DNA from: Chitinophaga solisilvae
GTDB taxonomy: Bacteria > Bacteroidota > Bacteroidia > Chitinophagales > Chitinophagaceae
Assembly (NCBI RefSeq): GCF_009928525.1
Contig: NZ_JAABOK010000007.1
Coordinates: 310,001-374,000 of the forward strand
Reading direction: 5' to 3'
DNA length: 64,000 bases
The notes under the pieces were generated by a model. The model saw only the letters and a program-made list of their open reading frames with translations, searched no databases and was not told the origin of the DNA. Both the position numbers and the translations under genes were made by a program. Below, in pieces: positions 7,670 to 17,290 of the stretch. Within the stretch, counting starts at the first letter, position 1, and every line of letters begins with the position of its first letter.

Positions 7670-9184
7670 TTAGTGTCTGAAGTGTCTCATGCCGGTCATT
7701 ACCATCGCCATGTCGTGCTGTTTGCAGAATTCGATGGAGTCGTTATCGCGCATGGAGCCACCTGGCTGGATCACCGCCTTGATGCCTTGTTCGTTGGCGA
7801 TGCGTACGCAGTCGTCGAACGGGAAGAAGGCATCAGAAGCCATTACAGCGCCTTTCAGATCGAAGCTGAACTGGCCTGCTTTTTCAATGGCGTGGCGCAG
7901 GGCGTCGATACGGGAAGTCTGGCCACAACCTTTTCCTACCAGTTGTTTATCTTTTACGAGAGCAATAGCGTTTGATTTCAGGTGTTTGCAAACAATGTTG
8001 GCAAATTCCAGATCAGCCTTTTCGCTGGCGGAAGCGGGGCGGGCGCCGGCATCGTTCCATTCTTTGTAGCTGCCATTATCGCTGTCCTGCAGCAATACGC
8101 CGTTCAGTACATTTTTAAACATGTATTTGCTCTTTACCGGCTGTTTCTGTTCCAGCAGGATACGGTTCTTTTTGGTTTGCAGTACGCTGAGTGCATCTGC
8201 ATCGAAACCGGGAGCTATCAGTATTTCAAAGAAAATCTCGTTGATGGATTCAGCAGTGGTTTTATCTATGGTTTTGTTACAAACCAGTACTCCGCCGAAA
8301 GCGCTTTCCTTATCGCCGGCCAGTGCCGCTTCCCAGGCTTCTTTCAGGGTTGGGCGGGAGGCAATACCACATACGTTGGTATGTTTGATAACGGCGAAAG
8401 TGGTTTCTGTAAACTCCTGGATGAGCTGGCAGGCAGCATCTACGTCTACCAGGTTGTTGAAAGAAAGTTCCTTACCATGCAGTTTATTGAAGACTTCATT
8501 CAGATTACCGTAGAAAACGCCACGCTGGTGCGGGTTTTCACCATAACGGTTCACCTGACCCTCCCGAACGGACACCTGGAAATAATCGCCGGGTTCGTTG
8601 TTCAGGAAATACTGGGAGATAGCCACATCGTAATGAGCGCATACTTCAAATGCTTTGGCAGCAAAGTTCCTGCGGTCCTGTAAGGTGGTGCCGCCATTGT
8701 TTTCTGTTAATACCTTTTCCAGATCTGCATACTGATCTTTGGAAGCAACAATTACCACATCTTTGAAGTTCTTGCCGGCAGCACGGATCAGGGAAACGCC
8801 GCCGATATCTATCTTTTCAATGATAGCCTGTTCTTCCGTGGCTGTTTTTACTGTTTCCTCAAACGGGTACAGGTCTACAATCACCAGGTCAATCTCCGGA
8901 ATTTCGTATTGCTTCAGCTGCTCCAGGTCCTGCGGGTTCTCACGGCGAGCCAGGATACCACCGAATACTTTCGGGTGCAGTGTTTTAACACGGCCGCCCA
9001 GAATGGAAGGATAAGCAGTGAGATCTTCCACGGCTACGCAGGATACGCCCTGCTCTTCAATAAATTTCTGTGTACCGCCTGTTGAATAGATGGTAACACC
9101 CTGTTCACCTAACTTTTTAACAATGTTCTCCAGGTTATCTTTATAGAAAACGGAGATCAGCGCTGATTTAATTTGCTTTTGCAT
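7670..9184 (-). CDS. purH: Bifunctional AICAR transformylase / IMP cyclohydrolase
   Basis: Catalyses the last two steps of purine synthesis: formylation of AICAR with 10-formyl-tetrahydrofolate, then ring closure to IMP. The N-terminal MGS-like cyclohydrolase domain spans about residues 1-190 (STGGTQKFIEEQG, LGGRVKTLHPK). The transformylase domain follows, with the catalytic Lys-His pair in AVIKHTNVCG and the ending IQPGGSMRDND then MTGMRHFRH. At 504 residues it has normal length. It is a single-gene unit with a promoter at 9243-9250 and element H1 at its 3' end. Confidence 0.97.
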   Translation of the reverse strand: MQKQIKSALISVFYKDNLENIVKKLGEQGVTIYSTGGTQKFIEEQGVSCVAVEDLTAYPSILGGRVKTLHPKVFGGILARRENPQDLEQLKQYEIPEIDLVIVDLYPFEETVKTATEEQAIIEKIDIGGVSLIRAAGKNFKDVVIVASKDQYADLEKVLTENNGGTTLQDRRNFAAKAFEVCAHYDVAISQYFLNNEPGDYFQVSVREGQVNRYGENPHQRGVFYGNLNEVFNKLHGKELSFNNLVDVDAACQLIQEFTETTFAVIKHTNVCGIASRPTLKEAWEAALAGDKESAFGGVLVCNKTIDKTTAESINEIFFEILIAPGFDADALSVLQTKKNRILLEQKQPVKSKYMFKNVLNGVLLQDSDNGSYKEWNDAGARPASASEKADLEFANIVCKHLKSNAIALVKDKQLVGKGCGQTSRIDALRHAIEKAGQFSFDLKGAVMASDAFFPFDDCVRIANEQGIKAVIQPGGSMRDNDSIEFCKQHDMAMVMTGMRHFRH

Positions 9185-9242
9185 GGATGGAAAACATTAG
9201 ATATTATTAACATGGGCCCCTGGTCCGGAACCGAAAGAAGCG

Positions 9243-9250
9243 CAAAGTTA
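9243..9250 (-). promoter_or_regulatory. -7 promoter element of purH
   Basis: On the minus strand this reads TAACTTTG, an exact TAnnTTTG match, 58 nt before the purH ATG. Confidence 0.5.
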
Positions 9251-9334
9251 ACACGTAACAATCATTTTTCCATTCTTCTGTCCGGGTTGCAGCAAAAATG
9301 GCATAATTTCCGCCCTTATTTTAAATCCTGTACC

Positions 9335-10186
9335 ATGAAAAAGTATATTGTATTTCTTCTTTGTTTGTTGCTGCCCGTTCTCCTGAAAGCCCAAAGCTAT
9401 GCTGACATTGTCACCTATCATACCACAAAGTATGCAGCGTATGGCGCCAAAATTAAAACCAATCTCAATTTTGCGAACGGTACGCATTTGCCGACCATTA
9501 TTATTGAGGGGTATAACCTGGGCACCGGAGAGCCTATCGGCATTGTGATGACTTTTTATATCAACCAGGATACGCTGGTACTTTCCAATGCTTCATCTTT
9601 CGGCTCTTTTACCCCTCCCATATACATCGCGGAGGAAAACGGCAAGGTGGTGATTATGCTGGAGGGGAAGGACTATTACCAGCGCTTTGCGGTAAGGGCC
9701 TTTGCCAAAGGGATGTTGGATTATGCCGCTAATTACCAGGGCTGGACTGTTGTTGACGAGCCAATATCACCTGCTTCGGCAAAAAAATTCCGGCTCTATT
9801 ATCAGAACCGGTTTACGGATAAAGTGCTGCTCCCCGGCGGAAGTGTATGGGATTCAGCCGGACTTGGAATCGGCACCGCAGCCAAAGGCTCCAGCAGGCT
9901 GGCAGTGGATGGCACCATTGCTGCCCGCAGGGTAAAGGTTACACAGGCTGCCTCCTGGCCTGATTATGTTTTCCAGGACAATTACCCGCTGATGTCCCTG
10001 GAGCAAACAGCCGAATTCATCAGACAAAACAAACATCTGCCGGAAATACCTACTACAGATGAAGTTGCCAGAGAAGGTGTGGATCTCGGTGAAATGAACC
10101 GGAAACTATTACAGAAACTGGAAGAAATGACCCTGCACATGATTGAAATGAAGAAGAAGATCACAGCGCTGGAACAACGCAGGTAA
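9335..10186 (+). CDS. Secreted protein with C-terminal tail-fibre-like domain
   Basis: 283 residues, function unknown. ATG 9335 is chosen because it starts a clean signal peptide (MKKYIVFLLCLLLPVLLKAQ); the frame is open further upstream but would hide it. The middle part is not recognised. The C-terminal ~120 residues show a pattern I know from many Bacteroidota surface proteins: GLGIGT and RLAVDGTIAARRVKVT, then YPLMSLEQTAEFI, HLPEIPTTDEV and a short coiled coil to the end. It is probably exported and surface-bound. It stands alone, convergent with comEC, with element H2 filling the gap. Confidence 0.75.
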   Translation: MKKYIVFLLCLLLPVLLKAQSYADIVTYHTTKYAAYGAKIKTNLNFANGTHLPTIIIEGYNLGTGEPIGIVMTFYINQDTLVLSNASSFGSFTPPIYIAEENGKVVIMLEGKDYYQRFAVRAFAKGMLDYAANYQGWTVVDEPISPASAKKFRLYYQNRFTDKVLLPGGSVWDSAGLGIGTAAKGSSRLAVDGTIAARRVKVTQAASWPDYVFQDNYPLMSLEQTAEFIRQNKHLPEIPTTDEVAREGVDLGEMNRKLLQKLEEMTLHMIEMKKKITALEQRR

Positions 10187-10308
10187 ATATTTAGGGATTT
10201 TGTGATTTTGTAATTTTGAGATTTTAAATGCAGCGGAGAGCTTCGCATATACTTCCGCTGCATTTAAAATCTCAAAATTACAAAATCACAAAATTCCTAA
10301 ATATTTAC
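10183..10308. repeat. Long inverted repeat element H2, filling a convergent gap
   Basis: 55-bp arms at 10183-10237 and 10254-10308, 16-nt loop, one mismatch. The left arm contains the stop codon of the upstream plus-strand gene, and the right arm ends 1 nt before the comEC stop codon. The core is AATGCAGCGGA. The arms use period-like blocks such as TTTTGTGATTTTG. It probably terminates both transcripts. Confidence 0.95.
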
Positions 10309-12405
10309 TCACAGCTGTTTCATGAATGCGCCCTGTTCCGTCATTATATGACATGCAATACCGGCTTTGCTGCATTCCTCTTTCCATTGCGCAGTGCGCT
10401 TTATTGAATTGGCGGCGCCGATAATGACCTGGCGGCAGTCATAATATGCCATGACAGCGGCTATGGTGACCTGCGGATTATTATTCAACAGCAGGTAATC
10501 TGTCCGGAATTTCTTTTCCGCCATACCACCTGGTAAAGCGCGGTCGATGATAACCAGCTGCCGGCCGGCGAAACGGATATAATTGCCGTATCGGGCAAAG
10601 TTGCCTACTGTACCGGGCTGTAAACCGAAATGCAGGCGGCCGGCGGCTATAGCCTGACCGGCAGCAAGCGTAAAGATGGTATCCTGACCTGCAAACTGCA
10701 CCCGTTTTCCGTCCACACAATCTATTGCCGTATAGCCGGTAACGTTATATATGATCAGCATCCGCTGACGGCGGCAATCGATTTCCCACCAGGCTTGCAA
10801 TGCTATACTACACCAGCAGCTGATAACGGCCAGCCAGAGGCCGGGTTTCCAGCGGGCCAGCCACCACAGTGCCAGACCGGCTATCAGCAGATACAGCCAG
10901 CAGGTCTGCGCCAGACTCAGGTGCATGTTTTTAATCAGTGCATACGGCAATGTTCCCAGCCAGTGCACACATGCGTTCATATACATGATGAGATATCTGA
11001 TAGCTGTGCCTGTCCATACCGCCAGTGGAGGAAACGGCGAAACCAGCAATAGTACTATCTCTCCGTAAATAACAACAGTAGATAACGGTACCGCAATAAG
11101 GTTAGCCGGTAAAAAATAATTCGGGAACTGGTGAAAATACCAGATGCTAACCGGCAGCGTAAGCACCTGTGCAGCAAGCGATACAGCAATCATCTGCCAG
11201 ATATACTCCAGCCATTTCTGCGGAAAGTAAAGCAACCGGAATAACGGCTGGTAAAATAACAATATACTCAGCACAGCCAGGTAAGACAGCTGGAAACCCG
11301 CATCTGTAACCATCCACGGGTCATACCACAATAACAGAAAGGCGGAAGCGGCAAGGGTGTTATAGGTCACTGCCGGGCGTTGCAGCACAAACCGGCCGAT
11401 AGTTATACCTGTAAACATTACCGCAGAACGCAGTACAGAAGCGGAAGCGCCGGTAAGCAACGCAAAGGCCCATAATATTGTGATGACCACCGCTGCCCTG
11501 CCGGCATCTGCCAGCCGGCGCTGCGGCAGCCATCGCAGCAGCCATAACAGGGTGCCGTACAGTAGTGCCAGGTGCATTCCTGATATAGCAATAACATGCA
11601 CAATACCGGTGTTGCTGTAGCTTTGCACCAGATCTTTGTCAAGATCCTGCCGGTATCCGATCAGCAGCGCCTCTGCCATCCCTGCTTCCGGGCCTTCGCC
11701 GGTATATTTTTTCAGGGTATGCAGACAATAATCCTTTGCCTGCAGTAAAGCGCCGGTAAGTATGGACCGGTCCTTTTCCGGTAACAACCGGTAATCTGCA
11801 GGCTGCAGGTACCATTGGTGGCAGATCTGCTGCGCTGCACACCAGGCCTTGTAATCGAATGTACCAGGATTGCCGCTGCTGCGGATTGTAACGGGCATTT
11901 TAGCGATCAGCAGGCGATCGCCGTAACGTAGGAGTGCTGACGAACTATCACGGCTAAAAAAGGCTAAAATGCGGCCTTTTGCAGGTACTGTTTTTTTACC
12001 GTGGCAAACAGCGATGACCGACAGCACCGTTTTCCGGCTGCGTGTCTTTTCCTGCAAGGGTTCGGCAATCTGTACCAACAGACAGGCGGAGCTATCTGCT
12101 ACATTCGCAAAATACCCTTTACGGTGACGAATGTCTCCGGTATAAACACGAACAGCACCAGCGCTGTACAATAAAACAAAGAGAAGTACACCGGGCGCAA
12201 ACCCTGCACTGTAGCGATACTGCAGCGGCAATCGCCGGAACATCCACAGTCCTGCTGCAGCCATTACTATCATGAGCAACAGCCAGTACAATGAAACCGG
12301 AATAAATAACTGTGCTGTAATTCCCGCTACCAGCGGTACTATCAGACGAACAAAGGGCACGCGCTTCCAGGGCGCGTTCACAAACATGGACGATTCAAAC
12401 TGCAT
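10309..12405 (-). CDS. comEC: ComEC/Rec2 family DNA-uptake channel protein
   Basis: 698-residue polytopic membrane protein of the ComEC family, which moves transforming single-stranded DNA across the inner membrane in competent bacteria. The N-terminal soluble domain is followed by the Competence domain with the typical VHVIAISGMHLALLYG and SASVLRSAVMF motifs, and about ten hydrophobic helices. The C-terminal part is short for a metallo-beta-lactamase-like domain and appears reduced. No other competence genes are nearby, so natural transformation cannot be claimed from this window. Confidence 0.92.
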   Translation of the reverse strand: MQFESSMFVNAPWKRVPFVRLIVPLVAGITAQLFIPVSLYWLLLMIVMAAAGLWMFRRLPLQYRYSAGFAPGVLLFVLLYSAGAVRVYTGDIRHRKGYFANVADSSACLLVQIAEPLQEKTRSRKTVLSVIAVCHGKKTVPAKGRILAFFSRDSSSALLRYGDRLLIAKMPVTIRSSGNPGTFDYKAWCAAQQICHQWYLQPADYRLLPEKDRSILTGALLQAKDYCLHTLKKYTGEGPEAGMAEALLIGYRQDLDKDLVQSYSNTGIVHVIAISGMHLALLYGTLLWLLRWLPQRRLADAGRAAVVITILWAFALLTGASASVLRSAVMFTGITIGRFVLQRPAVTYNTLAASAFLLLWYDPWMVTDAGFQLSYLAVLSILLFYQPLFRLLYFPQKWLEYIWQMIAVSLAAQVLTLPVSIWYFHQFPNYFLPANLIAVPLSTVVIYGEIVLLLVSPFPPLAVWTGTAIRYLIMYMNACVHWLGTLPYALIKNMHLSLAQTCWLYLLIAGLALWWLARWKPGLWLAVISCWCSIALQAWWEIDCRRQRMLIIYNVTGYTAIDCVDGKRVQFAGQDTIFTLAAGQAIAAGRLHFGLQPGTVGNFARYGNYIRFAGRQLVIIDRALPGGMAEKKFRTDYLLLNNNPQVTIAAVMAYYDCRQVIIGAANSIKRTAQWKEECSKAGIACHIMTEQGAFMKQL

Positions 12406-12639
12406 GGGGGTTAACTTTTATACCAATAAAATTACCGATTTACATGCAAGTTTTTTGCCCTCTGTAACGCATATGATATAAAGATATGATGACATGAAAA
12501 CTTCTACCCCGGATGTTAACAAACCGATTTAGCAACTTTTTCCGCGATTATATAAATATTTAAAAATCAATATATTTAATATTAAATATTATCATATCTG
12601 TTATTGATTAGTTAACATCTTCTTTAAATATAATATTAT

Positions 12640-12759
12640 TTGTAAAATGCATTACCGGTCACGCTATTTGTGTCGTATCAAGATTCAATAGTCGTGTCTT
12701 TAATGGTTATTTTGAGGGAAAAGAAGGAGCCTGATCTTTATCAGGCTCTGTTTTTTTTA
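12640..12759 (+). ncRNA. Candidate small RNA ending in an orphan terminator
   Basis: A strong plus-strand terminator (12728-12759) has no plus-strand gene upstream: comEC and carB both lie on the other strand. A TA-rich block with ATTATTTG (about 12636-12643) could be a degenerate -7 element, giving a ~110-nt transcript. A 14-codon ORF (ATG 12647) lies inside and may be chance. The boundaries and existence of the RNA are inferred. Confidence 0.3.
12728..12759 (+). terminator. Intrinsic terminator without an obvious gene
   Basis: AGCCTGA and TCAGGCT form a stem with a short loop, followed by CTG and a run of eight T. The gap 12406-12984 otherwise holds AT-rich sequence and repeat element H3. 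Confidence 0.75.
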
Positions 12760-12788
12760 GTGCATGGTGCTTATCATGATAGGGGTGA

Positions 12789-12988
12789 GTAATTGCGAAT
12801 TACGAATGATGAATGGCGAATGTTAAGCGAAGATTGAGGCGATCATAAAAGCAGATATAAAACAAGAAAAGAGACAAAAGTATAAAACGAAGAAGCCGTC
12901 CGGATAATTCCAGACGGCTTCTTCGTTTATACTTCGATTCAATCTCCGCGTTTACATTCGTAATTCGCAATTCGTAATTCGTAATTAC
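12789..12988. repeat. Composite inverted repeat element H3, overlapping the carB stop
   Basis: Outer arms are heptamer arrays (AATTACG/AATTGCG) ending GTAATTAC. The right arm runs through the carB stop codon (12985-12987). The arms are less perfect than in other copies. The core (AATGTTAAGCGAAGATTGAG on the left) is recognisable. Inside sits a second, strong hairpin (12878-12900 with 12913-12934, one bulge), which probably terminates carB on the minus strand. Confidence 0.85.
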
Positions 12989-15801
12989 TTACTCAGGTAC
13001 ATGCTCTTTTCTTTATAGAGCTGTCTGAAATACGGATCACGGAGATCTTTGATAAAGCGGATGGCTTCACCGGTAGATTTCATTTCAGGTCCGAGCTCTT
13101 TGTTTACGCCCGGGAATTTATTGAAGGAGAATACCGGTTCCTTGATGGCGAAGCCGGTGAGTTTCTTTTCAATGGTAAAGTCGCTCAGCTTGTTGGCGCC
13201 GATCATCACTTTGGTAGCGATGTTCAGATATGGCACCTGGTAAGCTTTTGCGATGAAAGGCGTAGTGCGGGATGCGCGCGGGTTAGCCTCGATTACGAAA
13301 ACTTTACCGTCCTTTATCGCGAACTGAATGTTAATCAGACCGCGGATATTCAGGGCACGTGCAATCTTCTCCGCATAGTATTCCATGGTGGTTACTTCAA
13401 TCGGTGTGAGGTTGAAGGCCGGCAGTAACGCGTGGCTGTCGCCGCTGTGGATACCTGCAGGTTCAATATGTTCCATCACGCCCATTACATGGAAATCAGT
13501 ACCATCGAAGATACCGTCTATTTCAGCTTCCTGGCAGCGATCCAGGAAGTGATCGATCAGGATTTTATTGCCTGGCAGGTGACGCAGCAGGCTCAGTACT
13601 GATTCTTCCAGTTCCTCTTCGTTGATAACGATACGCATACGCTGACCGCCCAATACGTAGGAAGGACGCACCAGTACAGGGTATCCTACTTCTTTCGCCA
13701 CTTCAATGGCATCATCAGTATTGTAGGCAGTACCATATTTCGGATAAGGGATACCCAGGTCTTTCAGCATATCGGAGAAACGGCCGCGGTCTTCCGCAAT
13801 ATCCATGTTATCGAAAGAAGTACCGATAATTTTGATGCCTTTTTCTTCCAGGCGTTTAGCCAGTTTCAATGCTGTTTGTCCACCCAGCTGTACAATCACG
13901 CCTTCCGGCTTTTCCAGCTCGATGATTTCCCACAGATGTTCCCAGAATACCGGCTCGAAGTACAGCTTATCAGCCATATCGAAATCGGTGGATACGGTTT
14001 CAGGGTTACAGTTTACCATGATCGCCTCGTAACCGCAATCCTGAATGGCCTGGAGGCCATGCGTACAGCAGTAGTCAAATTCAATACCCTGGCCAATTCT
14101 GTTAGGACCGGAACCGAGTACTATAATTTTCTTTTTATCAGTAACCTTGCTTTCATTTTCTGTATCGAAAGTAGAATAGAAGTAAGGTGTTTTCGCTTCA
14201 AACTCTGCACTGCAGGTATCTACCATTTTGTAGGTACGAACAATGTTGCTGGCTTTACGCTTTTCATACACTTCTTCTTCTTCACAGTTGCCGAATAATA
14301 CCGACAGTTGTTTATCGGAGAAGCCCATCTGTTTGGCATCTTTCAGCATTTCCACAGGAACGCTTTCCAGATCATGTTCCAGCAGTTGTTTTTCCAGGTT
14401 CACAATATCCTGGATCTGGTGCAGGAACCAGCGGTCAATATGCGTCAGCTGATGAATGTGTTTAACGGAAGCACCAGCCATCAGCGCATCTTTAATACGG
14501 AAGATACGATCCCAGGTAGGACGTTTCAGTTTTTCGATGAGCTGTTCGCTCTTCATGAGCGACTTACCATAGTAACCCAGGCCCAGTGCATCATTTTCAA
14601 GGCTCTGACAGGCTTTCTGCAGCGCCTCCGGGAAAGTACGGCCGATAGCCATTACTTCACCCACAGATTTCATCTGCAGTCCTAATGTATCATCAGCGCC
14701 TTTGAATTTATCGAAATTCCAGCGCGGCATTTTTACGATTACGTAATCCAGCGCAGGTTCAAAGAAGGCAGAAGTAGTTCTGGTAATCTGGTTTTCCAGT
14801 TCATCCAGGGTGTAGCCGATAGCCAGTTTCGCGGCGATCTTGGCAATCGGATAACCGGTTGCTTTGGAAGCCAGTGCAGAAGAACGGCTTACACGCGGGT
14901 TGATTTCAATCGCAATCAGTTCTTCATTCTCCGGGTTGAGAGAGAACTGTACGTTACAACCGCCGGCGAAGTTGCCGAGGTCGCGCATCATCATCATGGC
15001 TTTGTTACGCATGTCCTGGAATGCAGTATCGCTCAGGGTCATGGCAGGCGCCACGGTGATAGAGTCGCCGGTGTGAATCCCCATTGGGTCCAGGTTCTCT
15101 ACAGTACAGATGATTACTACGTTGTCATTCTTATCACGCAACAGTTCCAGTTCATACTCTTTCCATCCGAGTACTGCTTTTTCTACCAGTACTTCGTGAA
15201 TGGGGGATGCTTTCAGACCACGATCCAGTGCTTCGTCCAGGTCTTCCCTGCTATGCACGAAACCACCGCCTGTACCACCGAGTGTAAAGGAAGGACGGAT
15301 AACCAGCGGGAATCCGATCTCCTGTGCAAACTCTTTACCTTCCAGGAAGGAGTTGGCTGTTCTGGCAGGCGCAACAGGAATACCCAGCTGAATCATCCAC
15401 TGACGGAACTGTTCACGGTCTTCCGCCTTGTCGATCGCTTTGATATCCACCCCGATGAGGCGCACATTGTGTTTCTCCCATATCCCCAGCTCATCAACTT
15501 CCTTACAGAGGTTGAGCGCTGTTTGTCCGCCCATGGTAGGCAATACGGCATCTATCTGGTTTTCTTCCAGAATCTGCTCAATGCTTTCCACAGTCAGTGG
15601 CAGCAAATAAACCTTATCGGCCATCATAGGATCCGTCATGATGGTAGCCGGGTTGGAATTAATCAAAATCACTTTAATTCCTTCTTCCCGCAACGAACGT
15701 GCTGCCTGGGAACCGGAATAATCAAATTCGCAAGCCTGACCAATAATAATGGGACCAGAACCGATAATGAGAACAGATTTGATAGATGAGTCTTTTGGCA
15801 T
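12985..15801 (-). CDS. carB: Carbamoyl-phosphate synthase large subunit, short form
   Basis: Makes carbamoyl phosphate for pyrimidine and arginine synthesis with the glutaminase subunit CarA, which is not in this window. Two homologous ATP-grasp halves are visible, each with an N-terminal dinucleotide-like motif (LIIGSGPIIIGQACEFDYSG and VLGSGPNRIGQGIEFDYCC) and VRPS(F/Y)(T/V)LGG. At 938 residues it is about 130 shorter than the E. coli enzyme and ends soon after the second synthetase half. The C-terminal MGS-like allosteric domain therefore seems absent. I know similar lengths from other Bacteroidota. Confidence 0.96.
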   Translation of the reverse strand: MPKDSSIKSVLIIGSGPIIIGQACEFDYSGSQAARSLREEGIKVILINSNPATIMTDPMMADKVYLLPLTVESIEQILEENQIDAVLPTMGGQTALNLCKEVDELGIWEKHNVRLIGVDIKAIDKAEDREQFRQWMIQLGIPVAPARTANSFLEGKEFAQEIGFPLVIRPSFTLGGTGGGFVHSREDLDEALDRGLKASPIHEVLVEKAVLGWKEYELELLRDKNDNVVIICTVENLDPMGIHTGDSITVAPAMTLSDTAFQDMRNKAMMMMRDLGNFAGGCNVQFSLNPENEELIAIEINPRVSRSSALASKATGYPIAKIAAKLAIGYTLDELENQITRTTSAFFEPALDYVIVKMPRWNFDKFKGADDTLGLQMKSVGEVMAIGRTFPEALQKACQSLENDALGLGYYGKSLMKSEQLIEKLKRPTWDRIFRIKDALMAGASVKHIHQLTHIDRWFLHQIQDIVNLEKQLLEHDLESVPVEMLKDAKQMGFSDKQLSVLFGNCEEEEVYEKRKASNIVRTYKMVDTCSAEFEAKTPYFYSTFDTENESKVTDKKKIIVLGSGPNRIGQGIEFDYCCTHGLQAIQDCGYEAIMVNCNPETVSTDFDMADKLYFEPVFWEHLWEIIELEKPEGVIVQLGGQTALKLAKRLEEKGIKIIGTSFDNMDIAEDRGRFSDMLKDLGIPYPKYGTAYNTDDAIEVAKEVGYPVLVRPSYVLGGQRMRIVINEEELEESVLSLLRHLPGNKILIDHFLDRCQEAEIDGIFDGTDFHVMGVMEHIEPAGIHSGDSHALLPAFNLTPIEVTTMEYYAEKIARALNIRGLINIQFAIKDGKVFVIEANPRASRTTPFIAKAYQVPYLNIATKVMIGANKLSDFTIEKKLTGFAIKEPVFSFNKFPGVNKELGPEMKSTGEAIRFIKDLRDPYFRQLYKEKSMYLSK

Positions 15802-15870
15802 TTGTGTAATCTATTGAAAATGAAAAACCAAATTGATTTTAATGCCGTGCGAGGGACCAAAAAAATCGTG

Positions 15871-15878
15871 CAAAGTTA
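15871..15878 (-). promoter_or_regulatory. -7 promoter element of carB
   Basis: The minus strand reads TAACTTTG, 69 nt before the carB ATG. The rest of 15879-15994 is AT-rich and shows nothing else I can name. Confidence 0.5.
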
Positions 15879-15994
15879 CGTCATTTGAAATTTTAAATGG
15901 AAATAAATTTTTCTTTTTTTCTGAAAGATTTTTGCACCACCTATTAAAGACAAGAATTTTTGTATGTGATGTTTTCAGCATGCATGATGGGGGA

Positions 15995-16115
15995 AATTAC
16001 GAATTACGAATTGCGAATTACGAATGAGGAGTGAAGATATAAGCGGATGCCAAATAGTATTGTTCGCTTATATCTTCGCTCCTCATTCGTAATTCGCAAT
16101 TCGTAATTCGTAATT
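15995..16115. repeat. Long inverted repeat element H4 (B-type), 3' of the MFS gene
   Basis: 51-bp arms at 15995-16045 and 16065-16115, 19-nt loop, one T/C difference. The outer part is four heptamers (AATTACG, AATTACG, AATTGCG, AATTACG), then the core AATGAGGAGYGAAGATATAAGCG. The right arm ends 4 nt from the stop codon of the MFS transporter gene. Confidence 0.95.
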
Positions 16116-16119
16116 GATT

Positions 16120-17274
16120 TTATATTCTGATTCTTGTCGACATTACTGCTATCGCCGCGCCCATTACGGCAATGAGGGAGAAGGAAACGGCGAGGCTGGT
16201 AGCTTGCGCAACAAATCCTATGAGCGGGGGGCCAAATAAAAAGCCGAGGTAGCCGATGGTGGAAACGGTTGCCAGCGCCATTCCGGGAGACATTACTGTG
16301 GAACGGCCTGCAGCACTGTATACCAGGGGTACTACAGCGGAAACGCCTGCTCCTACCAGCATGAAGCCAATCATAGCACTGATGAAATACGGGAATGCTA
16401 CTGCTATCAGCAAGCCGGTGGCCGTTAGTACGCCGCTGATCAGGAGCATCTTTTTAATACCCAACCTTGTGGTGATACGGTCTGCCACGAAACGGCCGGC
16501 TGCCATGGTACTCATAAAAGCGGCGTAACCTGCACCGGATATGCCGTCGCGCACATGCACCACCCTTCTGAAATAAACACCGCTCCAGTCAAACATGGTG
16601 CCCTCACAGATCATAGAGCACATAGCAATAATGCCGAGCGTGAGCAGGAAGAGGTCCGGCCTGGCAAACAGCGGCTGGTTGGGCTGAATATTGGTATCCT
16701 GCGCTACCATGCGGCGCATGGTAAACAGGATGATGCCCCATGACATAGCGGTAATCAGCAGAAAATGATACACCGGCGCAATATGCCATCCGCTCATGGC
16801 AGTACCGATAGCCGCCCCGGTAAAACCGGCCACACTCCACAGTCCGTGGAATGATGCCATGATAGATCTGCCATAGAGGGCTTCCACCGCCACCGCCTGT
16901 GTGTTGACGGCTATATTGGCCAGGTTACCACAGAATCCGAAAAATACCAGGAACATAATCAGCTCCCAGGGCGCCCTTGCCAGTCCGATTACCGGCAGTA
17001 ATGCCGCATAGGCTACTGCCGCAATAATAAGTACCTGCCGGCTGCCAAATTTGGACACCAGCACGCCCGCAATCGGGAGGGAAATGATAGATCCTACGGG
17101 AAGGGCCAGCAGCACGCTTCCCAGCCCGGCATCGTTGAGCTGCAGCGCCTGTTGTATATCGGGAATACGCGATGCCCAGCTGGCAAAACACAGTCCTGTC
17201 AGAAAAAACAATGCACTCACGGCAATGCGTGTACTTCTTTTATTGATCATCACCATCGTTAAGTCCTGTAACAT
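16120..17274 (-). CDS. MFS transporter
   Basis: 384 residues with about 12 membrane helices. The N-terminal part (FLTGLCFASWASRIPDIQQ, LNDAGLGSVLLALPVGSI) resembles the YbjJ-like branch of the major facilitator superfamily. The substrate is unknown. It lies 16 nt downstream of a DeoR-type regulator on the same strand, so the two form an operon; DeoR-family partners often sense phosphorylated sugars, which hints at a sugar-like substrate. Met residues 7 and 9 are alternative starts. Confidence 0.85.
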   Translation of the reverse strand: MLQDLTMVMINKRSTRIAVSALFFLTGLCFASWASRIPDIQQALQLNDAGLGSVLLALPVGSIISLPIAGVLVSKFGSRQVLIIAAVAYAALLPVIGLARAPWELIMFLVFFGFCGNLANIAVNTQAVAVEALYGRSIMASFHGLWSVAGFTGAAIGTAMSGWHIAPVYHFLLITAMSWGIILFTMRRMVAQDTNIQPNQPLFARPDLFLLTLGIIAMCSMICEGTMFDWSGVYFRRVVHVRDGISGAGYAAFMSTMAAGRFVADRITTRLGIKKMLLISGVLTATGLLIAVAFPYFISAMIGFMLVGAGVSAVVPLVYSAAGRSTVMSPGMALATVSTIGYLGFLFGPPLIGFVAQATSLAVSFSLIAVMGAAIAVMSTRIRI

Positions 17275-17290
17275 CAGCAGTCAGATAAAG

